Shown here: piece by piece, positions 1 to 11,336 of the stretch
Numbering within the stretch: the first letter of the stretch is position 1
How the letters are laid out: each line of letters opens with the position of its first letter
NCBI GenBank assembly: GCA_021294835.1
Contig: JAJTDF010000001.1
Location: 37,665 to 101,664, forward strand
Reading direction: 5' to 3'
DNA length: 64,000 nt
DNA from: Planctomycetaceae bacterium
GTDB lineage: Bacteria > Planctomycetota > Phycisphaerae > Phycisphaerales > UBA1924
The notes under the pieces: model-generated
What the model was told of the DNA's origin: nothing
Databases searched by the model: none
What the model saw: the letters and a program-made list of their open reading frames with translations, nothing else
Made by a program: the position numbers and the translations under genes

Positions 1-618
1 GTCACCAACGCGATGAACTTCATGGACAACATGGACGGATTGACCGGCGGGGTTGCCGCCATCGCCGGGGGGTGCTTCCTGGCGGCGGCCCTGATGCACG
101 ACCAGTGGTTCGTCGCCGCCTGCCTGTCGCTGCTGATCGGCGGGTGCCTGGGCTTCCTGATCTTCAACTTCCCCGCCCCCAAGGCCAGCATCTTCATGGG
201 CGACGGCGGCTCGCTGGTGGTGGGCTTTACGCTGGCGTTTCTGACCGTCCGCACAACGTACTACGTGCCCGACCCGGCGGCGGCCGCCTCCGCCGGTTGG
301 TACGCGGTGTTCATGCCCCTGGTGGTGCTGGCGGTGCCGCTGTACGACCTGGCCTCGGTGGTCATCATCCGCCTGCGGGCCGGCAAGAGCCCGATGGTCG
401 GCGACTTGAACCACCTCTCGCACCGCCTGGTTCGGCGGGGCCTGAGCAAGCGCGACGCGGTGCTGGTGATCTACGGCCTGACGGCCATCACCGCCATCGG
501 CGGCGTGTCGCTGGGCAGCCTGGCCGACTGGCAGGCGATTCTCGTGTTCGTGCAGGTGATGCTGGTACTGCTGGTGCTGGCGCTGTACGAGGGCCGCTCC
601 ACACCGGCGACCATGTGA
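1..618 (+). CDS. Polyprenyl-phosphate sugar-1-phosphate transferase, WecA/MraY type (5' truncated)
   Basis: This is the C-terminal 205 residues of an integral membrane glycosyltransferase of the GT4/MraY-WecA-TagO family; the gene begins before the window. The family transfers a UDP-linked N-acetylhexosamine-1-phosphate to undecaprenyl phosphate, the first membrane step of O-antigen, teichoic-acid-like or peptidoglycan precursor synthesis. The first visible residues are the Asp-rich NFMDNMDG segment, followed by FMGDGGS near residue 65-71 and a LNHLSHRL segment near residue 137 that corresponds to the HxxH-type loop of the family. Hydrophobic membrane segments separate them. The LNHLSHRL form favours the WecA/TagO side over true MraY, but the sugar substrate cannot be read from this fragment. 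An internal ATG lies in frame at base 13, but the conserved motif crosses it, so it is not the start. Other envelope genes (heptosyltransferase, O-antigen ligase-like) lie within 17 kb. Confidence 0.85.
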   Translation, partial: VTNAMNFMDNMDGLTGGVAAIAGGCFLAAALMHDQWFVAACLSLLIGGCLGFLIFNFPAPKASIFMGDGGSLVVGFTLAFLTVRTTYYVPDPAAAASAGWYAVFMPLVVLAVPLYDLASVVIIRLRAGKSPMVGDLNHLSHRLVRRGLSKRDAVLVIYGLTAITAIGGVSLGSLADWQAILVFVQVMLVLLVLALYEGRSTPATM

Positions 619-720
619 GAGTCCGGGGCCGCACCTGTGCCTGGGCGGTTGCCAGCAGCCACCGGAGGGCTGGTGACAACCCTTTGGCGTCGGCGGCGGA
701 CAGCTTCGGTCCCGGGCGGA

Positions 721-2901
<2,181 letters not shown>

Positions 2902-3198
2902 GCGGTGTACCTGTACCTCGGAGAAGTCGATGCTTCGGAATGGATGTGGTAAGTGGGAGGCGGCAGGCCGTTGGCCGCGAGATGCGGCGTTGCACTGCCC
3001 AAAGTCCGTCACCCGCCCGCTTGGTTTGCCAAGGGTCCACCTTGGTTGCTGATCCACCCCGCCACGCTTGTGGTCCGACGTGCCCCCGCCTGACCCGACC
3101 CCCGACGGCTTGGCCCACCCATGATGCCCGAGCATAGCCGCGATGAAGCGGCCCGAAGCGTTCGCAGCATGTGCCGGTTCCCACCCCGCTGCCCAAGT
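2902..3198. other. Intergenic region between coaE and rho
   Basis: About 297 bp between the stop of coaE and the start of rho on the minus strand. Open frames here are short and lack family character. It is the expected location of the rho promoter and leader (Rho is often autoregulated by attenuation), but I could not pick a convincing -35/-10 pair. Confidence 0.4.
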
Positions 3199-3855
3199 CT
3201 AGGCATCCTCCTTGTTCCGGCGGCTTCCAAGCCGCTGCGAGTCGGCGGACTGTGCGTCGCGGGTGATCCGCTCCAGCAGTTCAGCCGCCGCCGCCGCCAT
3301 CTCGGCGCGATCGCCCGAGTTGTGCAGAACGTAGTCGCTGCGACGACGCTTTTCTTCCACCGGAAGTTGGGCCCGCTCGCGGCGGTCAAACTCCTCTTCG
3401 GTCCAGCCGCGGCTGGCCAGCACCCGGGCCAACCGCTGCTCGCGGGGCACATCCACGAACACCACCGCATCGCAGTCCGCATCAACCCCGGCCTCAAAGA
3501 GCAGCGGAGCGTCCACGATGACCGCTGCGACTCCCTGGGCTGACGCGCGGCGGACCATCTCGGCGCGGGCCTGGTGGACCATGGGGTGCAGGAGGCCTTC
3601 GAGCCGTCGGCGTTGCTCGGGGTCGCCGAAGACCACGCCGGCGATCTTCTGACGGTCGGGGAGGCCGTCGGTCCCGAGTACGCCCGGCCCCCACCACGAC
3701 ACCACCGTGTCGCGAACCGCCGGACTGGCCAGCGCGGCACGGGCTTCGGCGTCGGAGTTGCTCACCCACGCTCCGGCGCGGGCGAACGCCTCGGCAACGG
3801 CGCTCTTGCCGGCGCCGATCCCCCCGGCCAGCCCGATCAGCAGGGGTCGGCTCAT
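3199..3855 (-). CDS. coaE: Dephospho-CoA kinase
   Basis: The product catalyses the last step of coenzyme A synthesis, ATP-dependent phosphorylation of the 3'-hydroxyl of dephospho-CoA, in the cytoplasm. The 218-residue protein has a P-loop GGIGAGKS at residues 11-18, the NSDAEARA segment where the family has its DADxxA substrate loop, and VDAPLLFEAG followed by VFVDVPREQRLARVLAS, all typical of CoaE. The start at 3855 places the P-loop at the normal distance from the N-terminus and gives an ATGA overlap with the upstream PH-domain gene; the longer frame to 3951 runs inside that gene and adds no conserved sequence. Translational coupling in an hpt - PH-domain - coaE operon is likely. Confidence 0.93.
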   Translation of the reverse strand: MSRPLLIGLAGGIGAGKSAVAEAFARAGAWVSNSDAEARAALASPAVRDTVVSWWGPGVLGTDGLPDRQKIAGVVFGDPEQRRRLEGLLHPMVHQARAEMVRRASAQGVAAVIVDAPLLFEAGVDADCDAVVFVDVPREQRLARVLASRGWTEEEFDRRERAQLPVEEKRRRSDYVLHNSGDRAEMAAAAAELLERITRDAQSADSQRLGSRRNKEDA

Positions 3856-4430
3856 CCTGCTTTCCCCGATGCTGCGGCGGCGGTTCGTGCGGTTTCCACC
3901 TGGCTTCGGAGCACCGCCAGCACTTCGCCGGGGTTGGGCAGGGTCTGCCAAACCACCTCGCCCACCCGTCCGCCCGCGGCCGCCGTGCCCACCACCAGCG
4001 AGCCGAGGCCCAGCAGCCGCTCACGGGTGAGCCTGGCGACCCCCACACTGCGGACGTCCTCAATGCGGGCCTCGATGACCGACTGCCGCAGCACGCCCCG
4101 AACCGCCAGCACCCGACGGGGCGTGAGCAGATAGAACGTGGTGAGCCAGACCGCCATCCGCCAGGTGAGGCTGAGCGAGGCGATGGCGACCGAGGTCGCG
4201 GCTGCCGCCGCGGGCTCAAGGCCGATGATGCCCATGCGGGCCATCAGGGTGGCGGCGATGCCGCACACCAGCAGCGTGAGGAGAAACTCGAGCTTGGGCA
4301 GGACCACGAACCACAGGCTGGGCCGCATGGCCAGCACCGGCGTCTCACCCGCCGGCAGCAGTCGGGCGATTCCCGGTCCGGGCGACACCGGCTGAGCGAC
4401 CGACAACGGGCTTTGGACCGCTTCGCTCAT
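3852..4430 (-). CDS. Bacterial PH-domain (YdbS/DUF304-like) membrane protein
   Basis: A 192-residue protein with two hydrophobic segments (about residues 40-63 and 74-97) followed by a region of the bacterial pleckstrin-homology type: YLLTPRRVLAVRGVL, then IEDVRSVGVAR and the GLGSLVVGTAAAGG loop. This order of two transmembrane helices and one PH domain is that of YdbS/DUF304 proteins, whose biochemical role is not settled. The ATG at 4430 overlaps the stop of the hypoxanthine phosphoribosyltransferase gene and its own stop overlaps the coaE start (both ATGA), so the three genes are probably translated as a coupled unit. Position between a purine-salvage and a CoA gene gives no clear functional hint. 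Confidence 0.8.
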   Translation of the reverse strand: MSEAVQSPLSVAQPVSPGPGIARLLPAGETPVLAMRPSLWFVVLPKLEFLLTLLVCGIAATLMARMGIIGLEPAAAAATSVAIASLSLTWRMAVWLTTFYLLTPRRVLAVRGVLRQSVIEARIEDVRSVGVARLTRERLLGLGSLVVGTAAAGGRVGEVVWQTLPNPGEVLAVLRSQVETARTAAAASGKAG

Positions 4431-5053
4431 GCCGAGGGGGGTCCCTGGAGCACCATCACGTCGGGGAGGTTGCGGTACCGGCCGTCGTAATCCAGCCCGT
4501 AGCCGATGACAAACTCATCGGCGATGTCAAAGCCGGCGTACTCGACGGCGACCTCTTCGACCCGTCCGGCGTTCTTGTGCTTGTTCAGCAGCACGGCGAT
4601 CCGCACGCTCTGGGGGTGCTGGGCCTGAACCATCCGCCGCAGCAGGCCGAGGGTCTGACCGGAGTCCAGGATGTCGTCGATGATCAGGACTCGAGCACCC
4701 TTCACATCGGTGGGAACCCCGCTCTGCACGGTCACGCCGACGGAGGCCTTGGCGGTGCCGGGGTAGCTCGAGAGCGTGACCGGCTTGATGCTCATGGTGA
4801 CGGGCATGTGCCGGATGAGGTCGGCGACGAAGACCAGGGCGCCGGTCAGCACGGGCACCAGCACCAGGGGCCCCGGGGCCTCGCCCCGGCTGCGAAGCGC
4901 CGCTGCCTCGGCCTCCAGATCCGCGGTGATGGCGGCACCGAGTTCGGCGATGCGGGCGGCGATGCGATCGCGCCCGATGAGGACCCGCCCCGGAGCTTCG
5001 GCCCCGACCTGACCAGTGCTGTGATTCACGCGGCAACGGTAGGACCGGGCCAC
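4427..5053 (-). CDS. hpt: Hypoxanthine phosphoribosyltransferase
   Basis: This cytoplasmic purine-salvage enzyme converts hypoxanthine or guanine plus PRPP to IMP or GMP. The 208-residue protein has the PRPP-binding loop VLIIDDILDSGQTL starting near residue 118, the PVLTGALVFVADLIRHM segment that follows the first active-site strand, and the C-terminal DEFVIGYGLDYDGRYRNLP signature of the HPRT group. An internal GTG at residue 9 is an alternative start; neither has an obvious Shine-Dalgarno sequence. It is the first gene of a run with the PH-domain gene and coaE (4-bp overlaps) and is divergent from fumC across 127 bp. Confidence 0.9.
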   Translation of the reverse strand: MARSYRCRVNHSTGQVGAEAPGRVLIGRDRIAARIAELGAAITADLEAEAAALRSRGEAPGPLVLVPVLTGALVFVADLIRHMPVTMSIKPVTLSSYPGTAKASVGVTVQSGVPTDVKGARVLIIDDILDSGQTLGLLRRMVQAQHPQSVRIAVLLNKHKNAGRVEEVAVEYAGFDIADEFVIGYGLDYDGRYRNLPDVMVLQGPPSA

Positions 5054-5180
5054 CCGCCGCCTCCCGAACGCTACAGTCGCCCCCGATCAATCCGACCCCG
5101 GCGGCGATGGCCGCCGGAGGGGCCGAAAACCGCCCGGTGGTCGCGATCCCGCCGTGTTCTCTTTGTCAGGAATCCACGCC

Positions 5181-6752
5181 ATGCCCGCAGCCCGTTCCGC
5201 AAAGTCCCCCGCTTCCAAGACCCCGTCCCCGGGCTCCGGTGCCGCGTCCCACTCGGCCGTCGGCACCCGCACGGAGAAGGACACGATGGGCGAGATGATC
5301 GTCCCGGCGGATGTGCTCTACGGCGCGTCCACCCAGCGGGCGGTGCTGAACTTCCCGGTGTCCGGTCGCCCTGTGCCATTCGCCATCATCTCGGCGTATG
5401 CCGACCTGAAGGCGGCCTGTGCCGCGGTGAACCTCAAACTCGGCCGGCTGAACGCGCCGCGTGCCAAGGCGATTGCCTCGGCCTGCACAGCCATCAAGGC
5501 CGGGCTGCCCGAACACGGCGGCTGGGCCAAGCACTTCCCGGTGGACGTGTTCCAGACCGGTTCGGGCACCAGCACCAACATGAACGTCAACGAGGTGATC
5601 GCCAACCTCGTCTGCCTGGCGCACGGCGCCCCGATTGGTTCGTCCAAGAACGCCGACTACCTGGGCGGCAAGACCGGCAAGGGCGTGCACCCCAATGACC
5701 ATGTGAACATGGGGCAGTCGTCCAACGACACCTTCCCCACCGCGATCCACATCGCGGCGGTGCTGGCTCTGGCCAACGACCTGCTGCCGGCGCTGGCGGT
5801 CATGAAGGCGACGCTGAACAAGCAGGCCAAGGCGTGGGACAAGATCGTCAAGATCGGCCGCACGCACCTGCAGGACGCGACGCCAATCCGGCTCGGGCAG
5901 GAATTCAGCGGCTTTGCCAGCCAGATCGCCCATGCCGAGCAGCGGGTGCGGCTGGCGATGAAGACCCTGGGTGAACTGGCCATCGGCGGCACCGCGGTGG
6001 GCACGGGCATCGCCACCCATGAGAAGTTCGACGCCGAGGTGTGCATGCACCTCTCCAAGACCCTCAAGCAGGAGTTCCGCGTCTGCGAGAACCACTTTGA
6101 GGCTCAGCACGCCAAGGACGCGTGCGTTGAGGCGTCGGGCCACCTCAAGACCATCGCCACCTCGCTCACCAAGATTGCCGGCGATATTCGCTTGATGGGC
6201 ATGGGCCCGCGGTGCGGCATCGGCGAACTGGTCATCCCCGCCGTGCAGCCCGGCTCGTCGATCATGCCCGGGAAGGTCAACCCGGTGATCGCTGAGTCGC
6301 TGATCATGGTGTGCGGCCAGGTCATCGGCAACGACGCCGCCATCACCTATGGCAACCTGGGCGCCCTGAACAGCACGCTGGACCTGAACGTCGCCATGCC
6401 GCTGATCGCCGACAACCTGCTGGAGTCGATCAGCCTGCTGGCAACGGCGGTGCGGATGTTCAACGACAACCTGCTGGTGAACCTCAAGCCCGACGAGGCC
6501 CGCTGCAAGGGGCTCATCGAGGGCAGCCTGGCCATGTGCACCTCGCTCATGCCGATCATCGGTTATGACAACGCGGCGGCGCTGGCCAAGCAGGCCTTCA
6601 AGGAGGGCAAGACCGTCCGCGAACTGGCCTACCAGACCGTCGTGGGCACCAAGGACGCGTCCGGCCGCAACGTGACCCGCGAGATGATCGATGCGGCGCT
6701 GGACCCGTGGTCCATGACGCTGCCGGGCGGAGAGGGCGCCGCCGGCGGCTGA
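5181..6752 (+). CDS. fumC: Fumarate hydratase class II
   Basis: An iron-independent fumarase of the citric acid cycle that interconverts fumarate and (S)-malate, homotetrameric and cytoplasmic. The 523-residue product has the N-terminal TRTEKDTMGEMIVPAD segment, the GRTHLQDATP catalytic His segment near residue 226-235 and the superfamily signature GSSIMPGKVNP at about 358-368. The start at 5181 is preceded by AGGA with a suitable gap; an in-frame ATG at 5154 has no such site. The roughly 30 residues before the TRTEKD segment are a Ser/Pro/Ala-rich extension not usual in FumC. It is divergent from the hpt operon and convergent with the ThiF-type gene, with only 36 bp between the stops. Confidence 0.94.
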   Translation: MPAARSAKSPASKTPSPGSGAASHSAVGTRTEKDTMGEMIVPADVLYGASTQRAVLNFPVSGRPVPFAIISAYADLKAACAAVNLKLGRLNAPRAKAIASACTAIKAGLPEHGGWAKHFPVDVFQTGSGTSTNMNVNEVIANLVCLAHGAPIGSSKNADYLGGKTGKGVHPNDHVNMGQSSNDTFPTAIHIAAVLALANDLLPALAVMKATLNKQAKAWDKIVKIGRTHLQDATPIRLGQEFSGFASQIAHAEQRVRLAMKTLGELAIGGTAVGTGIATHEKFDAEVCMHLSKTLKQEFRVCENHFEAQHAKDACVEASGHLKTIATSLTKIAGDIRLMGMGPRCGIGELVIPAVQPGSSIMPGKVNPVIAESLIMVCGQVIGNDAAITYGNLGALNSTLDLNVAMPLIADNLLESISLLATAVRMFNDNLLVNLKPDEARCKGLIEGSLAMCTSLMPIIGYDNAAALAKQAFKEGKTVRELAYQTVVGTKDASGRNVTREMIDAALDPWSMTLPGGEGAAGG

Positions 6753-6788
6753 CTCGCCGGACGCGCCGGAAGGCACATTTGGGACGGA

Positions 6789-7871
6789 TCAGCCAAGCAC
6801 CCGTGCCGCCAGCGCCCGAGCCCGTTCGGGGTCGCTGGTGCCGGTGACCAGCACCCGTCCGTCCGCAAAGAGCGTGATCTCGTGTGGCTGGCCGTCGTGC
6901 TCATCGCCGAGGCTGACGGTGACGGCCTGGCCTGCCCGCCGGACGCTCCCAGTCGCGAAGCGGTCCGCCAGCCTGTCGGCCAGCCCTTCCCAGTCATCGC
7001 CGCCGAGGTCGGTCGGCGGCAACTGCACGGCGTTGCGGCCGCACAGCACCACCGGGCGGCCACGCCCGCGACCTCCGCGAGGGGCGGAGGCATCTCGCGT
7101 CGGTTCAAGGAACTCAAACTGTCTCCGGCCGCAGCACACGCAGTCCGGGTCGCGAAGCCCGGCGATGCTCACGCCCTGCCAGGCGTTGGTCCACAGGTCC
7201 ACCCGCCGGAGGCTGGTCGAAGCCCGGTCTGTAAATCCGGCGACCAGTTTGATGACCTCCACCGCCTGCAGCGCAGCGACCAGCGCCACCGCAGGCCCGA
7301 GCACACCGGCCGAATCGCACGTGGCCGTCGTGCCGGGTGCCGGGACCTCCGGATACAGGCACCGCAGGCAGGGCGAGTCCGGGCCGGTGTTCAGCACCGC
7401 CGATGCGCCCTCGGCCGCCACCGCCCCGCCGTACACATACGGAATGCCGTGCTTGACCGAAAGGTCGTTGAGCAGGTACCGCGTCTGGAAGTTGTCCGTC
7501 CCGTCCACCAGCACCGCCGGCCGCTGGGCCAGGATGCCCAACACCCGCTCGGCATTGTCGGCGTCGCAGTCGGCAACCTCGGCATACACCCGGACGGAGG
7601 AGTTCACCGCGGCCAGCCGGGTCGCCGCCGCGGAGGCCTTGGGGCTTCCCACGTCGGCCTCAGCGAACAGACACTGCCGCTGCAGGTTGGTGGGCTCGAC
7701 GACATCACGATCGACCAGCGTGAGCGTGCCCACCCCGGCCCGGGCCAGGTGGTCGGCGATGGCACAGCCCAGCGCCCCCACGCCGACGATGGCCACGTGG
7801 GCGGCGGCGAGCCGTGCCTGCCCCTGGTCGCCGATGATCCTGATCTGTCTGGCGTACCGCTGAACCGACAT
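6789..7871 (-). CDS. ThiF/MoeB/HesA-family adenylyltransferase
   Basis: An E1-like enzyme that would adenylate the C-terminal glycine of a ubiquitin-like sulfur carrier (ThiS or MoaD type) for thiamine or molybdopterin synthesis. The 360-residue protein has the nucleotide loop GVGALG at 30-35, LVDRDVVEPTNLQRQ near 52-66, two zinc Cys pairs (CLRC near 167 and CVCC near 241) and a possible catalytic Cys in TCDSAGVLGP. The last roughly 90 residues form an extra domain beginning VVLCGRNAVQLPP, which is neither rhodanese nor JAMM. No ThiS or MoaD gene is adjacent, so the partner and pathway are open. It is divergently transcribed from fumarylacetoacetase across 21 bp. Confidence 0.85.
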   Translation of the reverse strand: MSVQRYARQIRIIGDQGQARLAAAHVAIVGVGALGCAIADHLARAGVGTLTLVDRDVVEPTNLQRQCLFAEADVGSPKASAAATRLAAVNSSVRVYAEVADCDADNAERVLGILAQRPAVLVDGTDNFQTRYLLNDLSVKHGIPYVYGGAVAAEGASAVLNTGPDSPCLRCLYPEVPAPGTTATCDSAGVLGPAVALVAALQAVEVIKLVAGFTDRASTSLRRVDLWTNAWQGVSIAGLRDPDCVCCGRRQFEFLEPTRDASAPRGGRGRGRPVVLCGRNAVQLPPTDLGGDDWEGLADRLADRFATGSVRRAGQAVTVSLGDEHDGQPHEITLFADGRVLVTGTSDPERARALAARVLG

Positions 7872-7892
7872 GCCCGACCGTATCCTCGGTGC

Positions 7893-9329
7893 ATGTCAAG
7901 CACGAGTCCGCACCGCCACCTGCTTCCGCCGTCCGCCGCTGTCTGCCGTTCGCCCGAGGCTGAACCGACCGCATCGTGGGTGGCCTCGGCCAACGCCGCC
8001 AATGCGGACTTCCCCATCGCCAACCTGCCGCTGGCGGCCATGGCCGTGCGTGACGGCGGCGGCGAGGACAGCGACGAGGCCGAGGCTCGCCTGGCGACGG
8101 TCATCGGTGACCGCGTGGTGGACATCACGATGCTCTATGAAGCCGGATGGTTCGCCCAGTGCGCTCGCAACGGGCTGTCGCCCGAGGCCGCCGAGTCTCT
8201 GGACGACGGCCTGAGCCATGCGGCGGCGGCGGGCATGTGGAACGCCGGCGGTCTGACCAAGTCCCACCTGCGGGACCTTCGCACCGCCCTGCAGTCCTTT
8301 CTGGCCGACCGTCCCGCTGAGGATGACGACGAACGCGACCTCCGGACCGAGGCCCTCTCGCCCCTGGCGCTCGCGCAGTTCGTGCGACCGGTAACCACGC
8401 TGAACTACACCGACTTTTACGCATCCAAGCACCACGCCCGAAACGTGGGTTCCATGTTCCGGCCCGACAACCCCCTGCTGCCCAACTACACCCACATCCC
8501 CATCGGCTACCACGGTCGGGCCTCGTCGGTCGTGCTCTCCGGCACGCCGGTGCGTCGCCCCCACGGCCAGACCCGCCCGGATGAGAAGTTGCCGCCGGTC
8601 TTCGGACCGTGCAAGCGGCTGGACTACGAGTTGGAAATGGGCTGCGTGATCATCGGCGGCAACCAGCTCGGCGCACCCGTCCAGATCGCCGACGCGCCGG
8701 AGTTGATCATGGGCTTCTGCCTGGTCAACGACTGGTCGGCCCGTGACATGCAGGCCTGGGAGTACCAGCCGCTGGGGCCGTTCCTGGCCAAGAACTTTGC
8801 CACTTCAGTCAGCCCGCTGATCGTCACCGCCGAGGCGCTGGCCCCCTATCGCGTGCCCGGTCCACCCCGCGACAGCGGCGACCCCGCTCCGCTGCCTTAC
8901 CTGGACGGGCTGAAGGACTGGGGGTTGGACGTGGTCATGGAGGTGCACCTGCGTTCGGCAGCCATGCGCGAGAAGGGGCTGAGCCCCCTGCGGATCAGCA
9001 GCGGCAATCTTCGCGAGATGTTCTGGACCTTCCCGCAGATAATCGCCCACCACACCTGCAACGGCTGCAACCTCCTCGACGGCGACCTGCTGGCCTCGGG
9101 AACGGTCTCCGGCCCCACGCCCGACTCGCGGGGCTGCATGCTGGAACTGACCTGGCAGGGCAACGGGCCGGACGGCAAGCCGCTGCCCCGCAAGCCGCTG
9201 ACGCTGCCCACCGGAGAGAGCCGCACCTTCCTGGAGGACGGCGACGAGGTCATCATGACTGCCTTCGCCCAGGCCCCGGGCAAGCCGCGGATCGGCTTCG
9301 GCTCCTGCACGGGCGTCATCACGCCCTGA
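7893..9329 (+). CDS. fahA: Fumarylacetoacetase
   Basis: The product hydrolyses fumarylacetoacetate to fumarate and acetoacetate, the last step of tyrosine and homogentisate breakdown. The 478-residue protein matches the full length of the two-domain FAH family: an N-terminal SH3-like domain, then YTDFYASKHHARNVG, the metal-binding LDYELEMG near residue 242-249, NDWSARDMQAWEYQPLGPF near 279-297 and the C-terminal GSCTGVI. The in-frame open region reaches upstream to 6882 but is antisense to the ThiF-type gene; the ATG at 7893 just before SWVASANAANADFPIANLP gives the normal N-terminus. No other tyrosine-degradation gene is next to it. The fumarate it releases could feed the fumarase encoded 1.1 kb away, though the two genes are not in one operon. 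Confidence 0.93.
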   Translation: MSSTSPHRHLLPPSAAVCRSPEAEPTASWVASANAANADFPIANLPLAAMAVRDGGGEDSDEAEARLATVIGDRVVDITMLYEAGWFAQCARNGLSPEAAESLDDGLSHAAAAGMWNAGGLTKSHLRDLRTALQSFLADRPAEDDDERDLRTEALSPLALAQFVRPVTTLNYTDFYASKHHARNVGSMFRPDNPLLPNYTHIPIGYHGRASSVVLSGTPVRRPHGQTRPDEKLPPVFGPCKRLDYELEMGCVIIGGNQLGAPVQIADAPELIMGFCLVNDWSARDMQAWEYQPLGPFLAKNFATSVSPLIVTAEALAPYRVPGPPRDSGDPAPLPYLDGLKDWGLDVVMEVHLRSAAMREKGLSPLRISSGNLREMFWTFPQIIAHHTCNGCNLLDGDLLASGTVSGPTPDSRGCMLELTWQGNGPDGKPLPRKPLTLPTGESRTFLEDGDEVIMTAFAQAPGKPRIGFGSCTGVITP

Positions 9330-9361
9330 GCGACGATTGGTGTGTCCGCCCCACGCCGGGC

Positions 9362-10561
9362 TCAGACTGAACGGCCGGGCCCCGGAGCCGTCGTCGACCG
9401 ACCGGCGAGCATGGCGTCGACCGCCACCAGCACCGCCTCGGTGGGGATGCGATCGATGCGGCACCGCTCCGGGTGGTCGTCGGCGACCTCGTCGGGGGGC
9501 AGGGTCGGATCGGCCACCAGCATCACCTCGCGGGCCAGCGGCGATCCCGGCTCGGGGTTGAACACGCACGAGTCCGGCAGCGTCGTCCAGCGTAGATCGG
9601 TCGGGCCGAACAGCGTCACACAAGGCACGCTGAACGCAGCCGCCATGTGCCGCGGCCCGGTGTCATTGGTCACCATAAGCGAGGCCCTTCGGACGATGCC
9701 CTTGAGGCTGCCGATGTTGATGCCGAGTTCTGTGAGACAGGTAACCCGCCGCTCGTCTTCAGGGTGGTTGAGCACAAGTGCGTCGCGGATCAGGGCGACG
9801 ATGGGCGCCTCGCCCGGTGAGCCGTTGATGACCACGTGGCAGTCATGGCGGCTGATCAGGTGGTGAGCTGCGGCGGCGAAACGCTCCACGGGCCAGCGTT
9901 TGGCTGGGTGGTTTCCACCCGGATTCATCAGCACAAAACGCCGCGCGCCTGGCGAGGTGGCCACGCCGGCGGCCGCCAGAATGTCCGTCGCCGCGCGGTC
10001 CTGCCCGTCCGACGTCGACAATTCCATCACGGGATGAAACGCCGCTACCGAATCCGGCAGTCGACCGCCCGCAAGAACCGTCAGCATGAATCGGGTCAGC
10101 GCGAGGTAGTAATCCACTGCGCTGACCGGCGCAAATCCCTTGTGTGGGGCGGCTCGCCGGAGCGGCTCAAGTTTGTGGGTCAGCAACATGCCCCGGCTGT
10201 CGCGGTCGTACCCGCAGCGGAGGGGGATGCCGGCCAGTGAGACGGCCATCGCCGAAGAGAACGAGTTGGGCAGGATCAGGGCAGCGTCGAACTTGTGCCG
10301 CTTGATACGGCTGGCGACCAACGCCGGGCCAAGAAGCGCCCGCTTGTCTGCCATCAGAAGGTCGTCCAGCAAGTCCGATCCCGCCAGCAGGTCGTCCATG
10401 CCGGGTCGGCCCAGGCCCACGATCACCGAGCGGGGATACGCCTCGCGCAGCAGCCGGAGCGATGGCGTTGCCATGGCGGTATCGCCAAGCCACGACGGAA
10501 GGATCACCAGTATCCGGGGACTGGCGGCAGGGCGCGGGGCTGGAGGGGCGGAATCGGGCAA
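9362..10561 (-). CDS. Glycosyltransferase family 9 (heptosyltransferase II-like)
   Basis: A GT9 enzyme of the ADP-heptose:LPS heptosyltransferase type, expected to add a heptose to the lipopolysaccharide inner core at the cytoplasmic face of the inner membrane. The 399-residue protein shows PSWLGDTAMATPSL near residues 22-35 (the usual phosphate-loop region of WaaF), LMNPGGNHPAKRWP at about 211-224 at the start of the C-terminal Rossmann domain, and NDTGPRHMAAA followed by LFGPTD near 297-315. It lies 21 bp downstream of the heptose-bisphosphate phosphatase-like gene on the same strand, which supports a heptose pathway. The exact acceptor cannot be read from sequence. Confidence 0.88.
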   Translation of the reverse strand: MPDSAPPAPRPAASPRILVILPSWLGDTAMATPSLRLLREAYPRSVIVGLGRPGMDDLLAGSDLLDDLLMADKRALLGPALVASRIKRHKFDAALILPNSFSSAMAVSLAGIPLRCGYDRDSRGMLLTHKLEPLRRAAPHKGFAPVSAVDYYLALTRFMLTVLAGGRLPDSVAAFHPVMELSTSDGQDRAATDILAAAGVATSPGARRFVLMNPGGNHPAKRWPVERFAAAAHHLISRHDCHVVINGSPGEAPIVALIRDALVLNHPEDERRVTCLTELGINIGSLKGIVRRASLMVTNDTGPRHMAAAFSVPCVTLFGPTDLRWTTLPDSCVFNPEPGSPLAREVMLVADPTLPPDEVADDHPERCRIDRIPTEAVLVAVDAMLAGRSTTAPGPGRSV

Positions 10562-10582
10562 GGCGGCATCACCAGTGGGTGT

Positions 10583-11182
10583 TCAGGACATCAGCAGCAG
10601 GTCCGCAAAGGCGGACAGGTCGGACACGCGGCAAACGCCCAAAGGATGGCGGGTTGCCGGAGCACCAGTGTTGGCGGGCTGCGCCTTCGGCGATTCCACC
10701 AAACAAACTCGATCAGGGGGGATTCCGGCTGCCAAGGCGGCCTCGGCATCTCGGGCCATGTCCCCCACCGCAGCCGACACCCGAAGGTCGATGCCCAGTT
10801 CATCCGCCGCCGTCAGGATCATCCCCGGCCCCGGCTTCCGCCAGGGGTGCTCGGCGGTGAAGGCAGGGACGACGCCACGGGGGTGGAACGGGCAGGCGTA
10901 GACGCCGGCGAGCCGTACGCCCGCTTCGGCCAGCAGCCCCCGCAGACGGTCATTGACGCGTTCAACGTCCGCCAGCGTGCCGACCCCGCGGGCGACCCCG
11001 CCCTGGCTGGTGGTGACCACCAGGCGGTAGCCGGCCTGCTGCAGCCGCCCCAGCCCCTGAGCGACCCCGGGCAGCAGTCGCACCGCCGACGGATCAACAA
11101 GATCCCCCGGGTGCGGGGTATGGGCGGTTGCCCCTCGGGTGTCAATCAGCGTGTCGTCGCGATCAAGAAACACCGCCCGCAT
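10583..11182 (-). CDS. HAD-IIIA phosphatase, D-glycero-D-manno-heptose 1,7-bisphosphate phosphatase-like
   Basis: A 199-residue HAD-family phosphatase similar to GmhB, which removes the C7 phosphate during ADP-heptose synthesis. The N-terminal [10 protein letters not shown] holds the nucleophile and acid Asp (D7, D9); the common Gly of DRDGT is Asp here. [10 protein letters not shown] is motif II; RKPGPGM and [15 protein letters not shown] are motifs III and IV. The zinc loop is incomplete: ACPFHP keeps one Cys and His but the usual CxCRKP is EHPWRKP. The start at 11182 follows a GAGG element, and the upstream extension to 11485 runs against the divergent AAA+ gene. It is probably co-transcribed with the heptosyltransferase gene. 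Activity on heptose bisphosphate is inferred from family and neighbour. Confidence 0.8.
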   Translation of the reverse strand: MRAVFLDRDDTLIDTRGATAHTPHPGDLVDPSAVRLLPGVAQGLGRLQQAGYRLVVTTSQGGVARGVGTLADVERVNDRLRGLLAEAGVRLAGVYACPFHPRGVVPAFTAEHPWRKPGPGMILTAADELGIDLRVSAAVGDMARDAEAALAAGIPPDRVCLVESPKAQPANTGAPATRHPLGVCRVSDLSAFADLLLMS

Positions 11183-11336
11183 CGTCGCCTCGCCTTCATA
11201 CTGGGCCCCAAACGGCCCGGAGCATACCCGATCCGAACCGCCGCAGCCCGGCCGTCGTCGATACCATGGTCCGCCACCTCCCTGTCCGACCCCTTTCCGC
11301 CCGGTCGCCCGCAGCCGGGCCAGCCCCGCCCGAACC

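Noticed and set aside
5166..6776. Minus-strand open frame covering fumC
   Set aside because: Antisense shadow of fumarase, rich in His/Arg/Gly/Gln with no motif.
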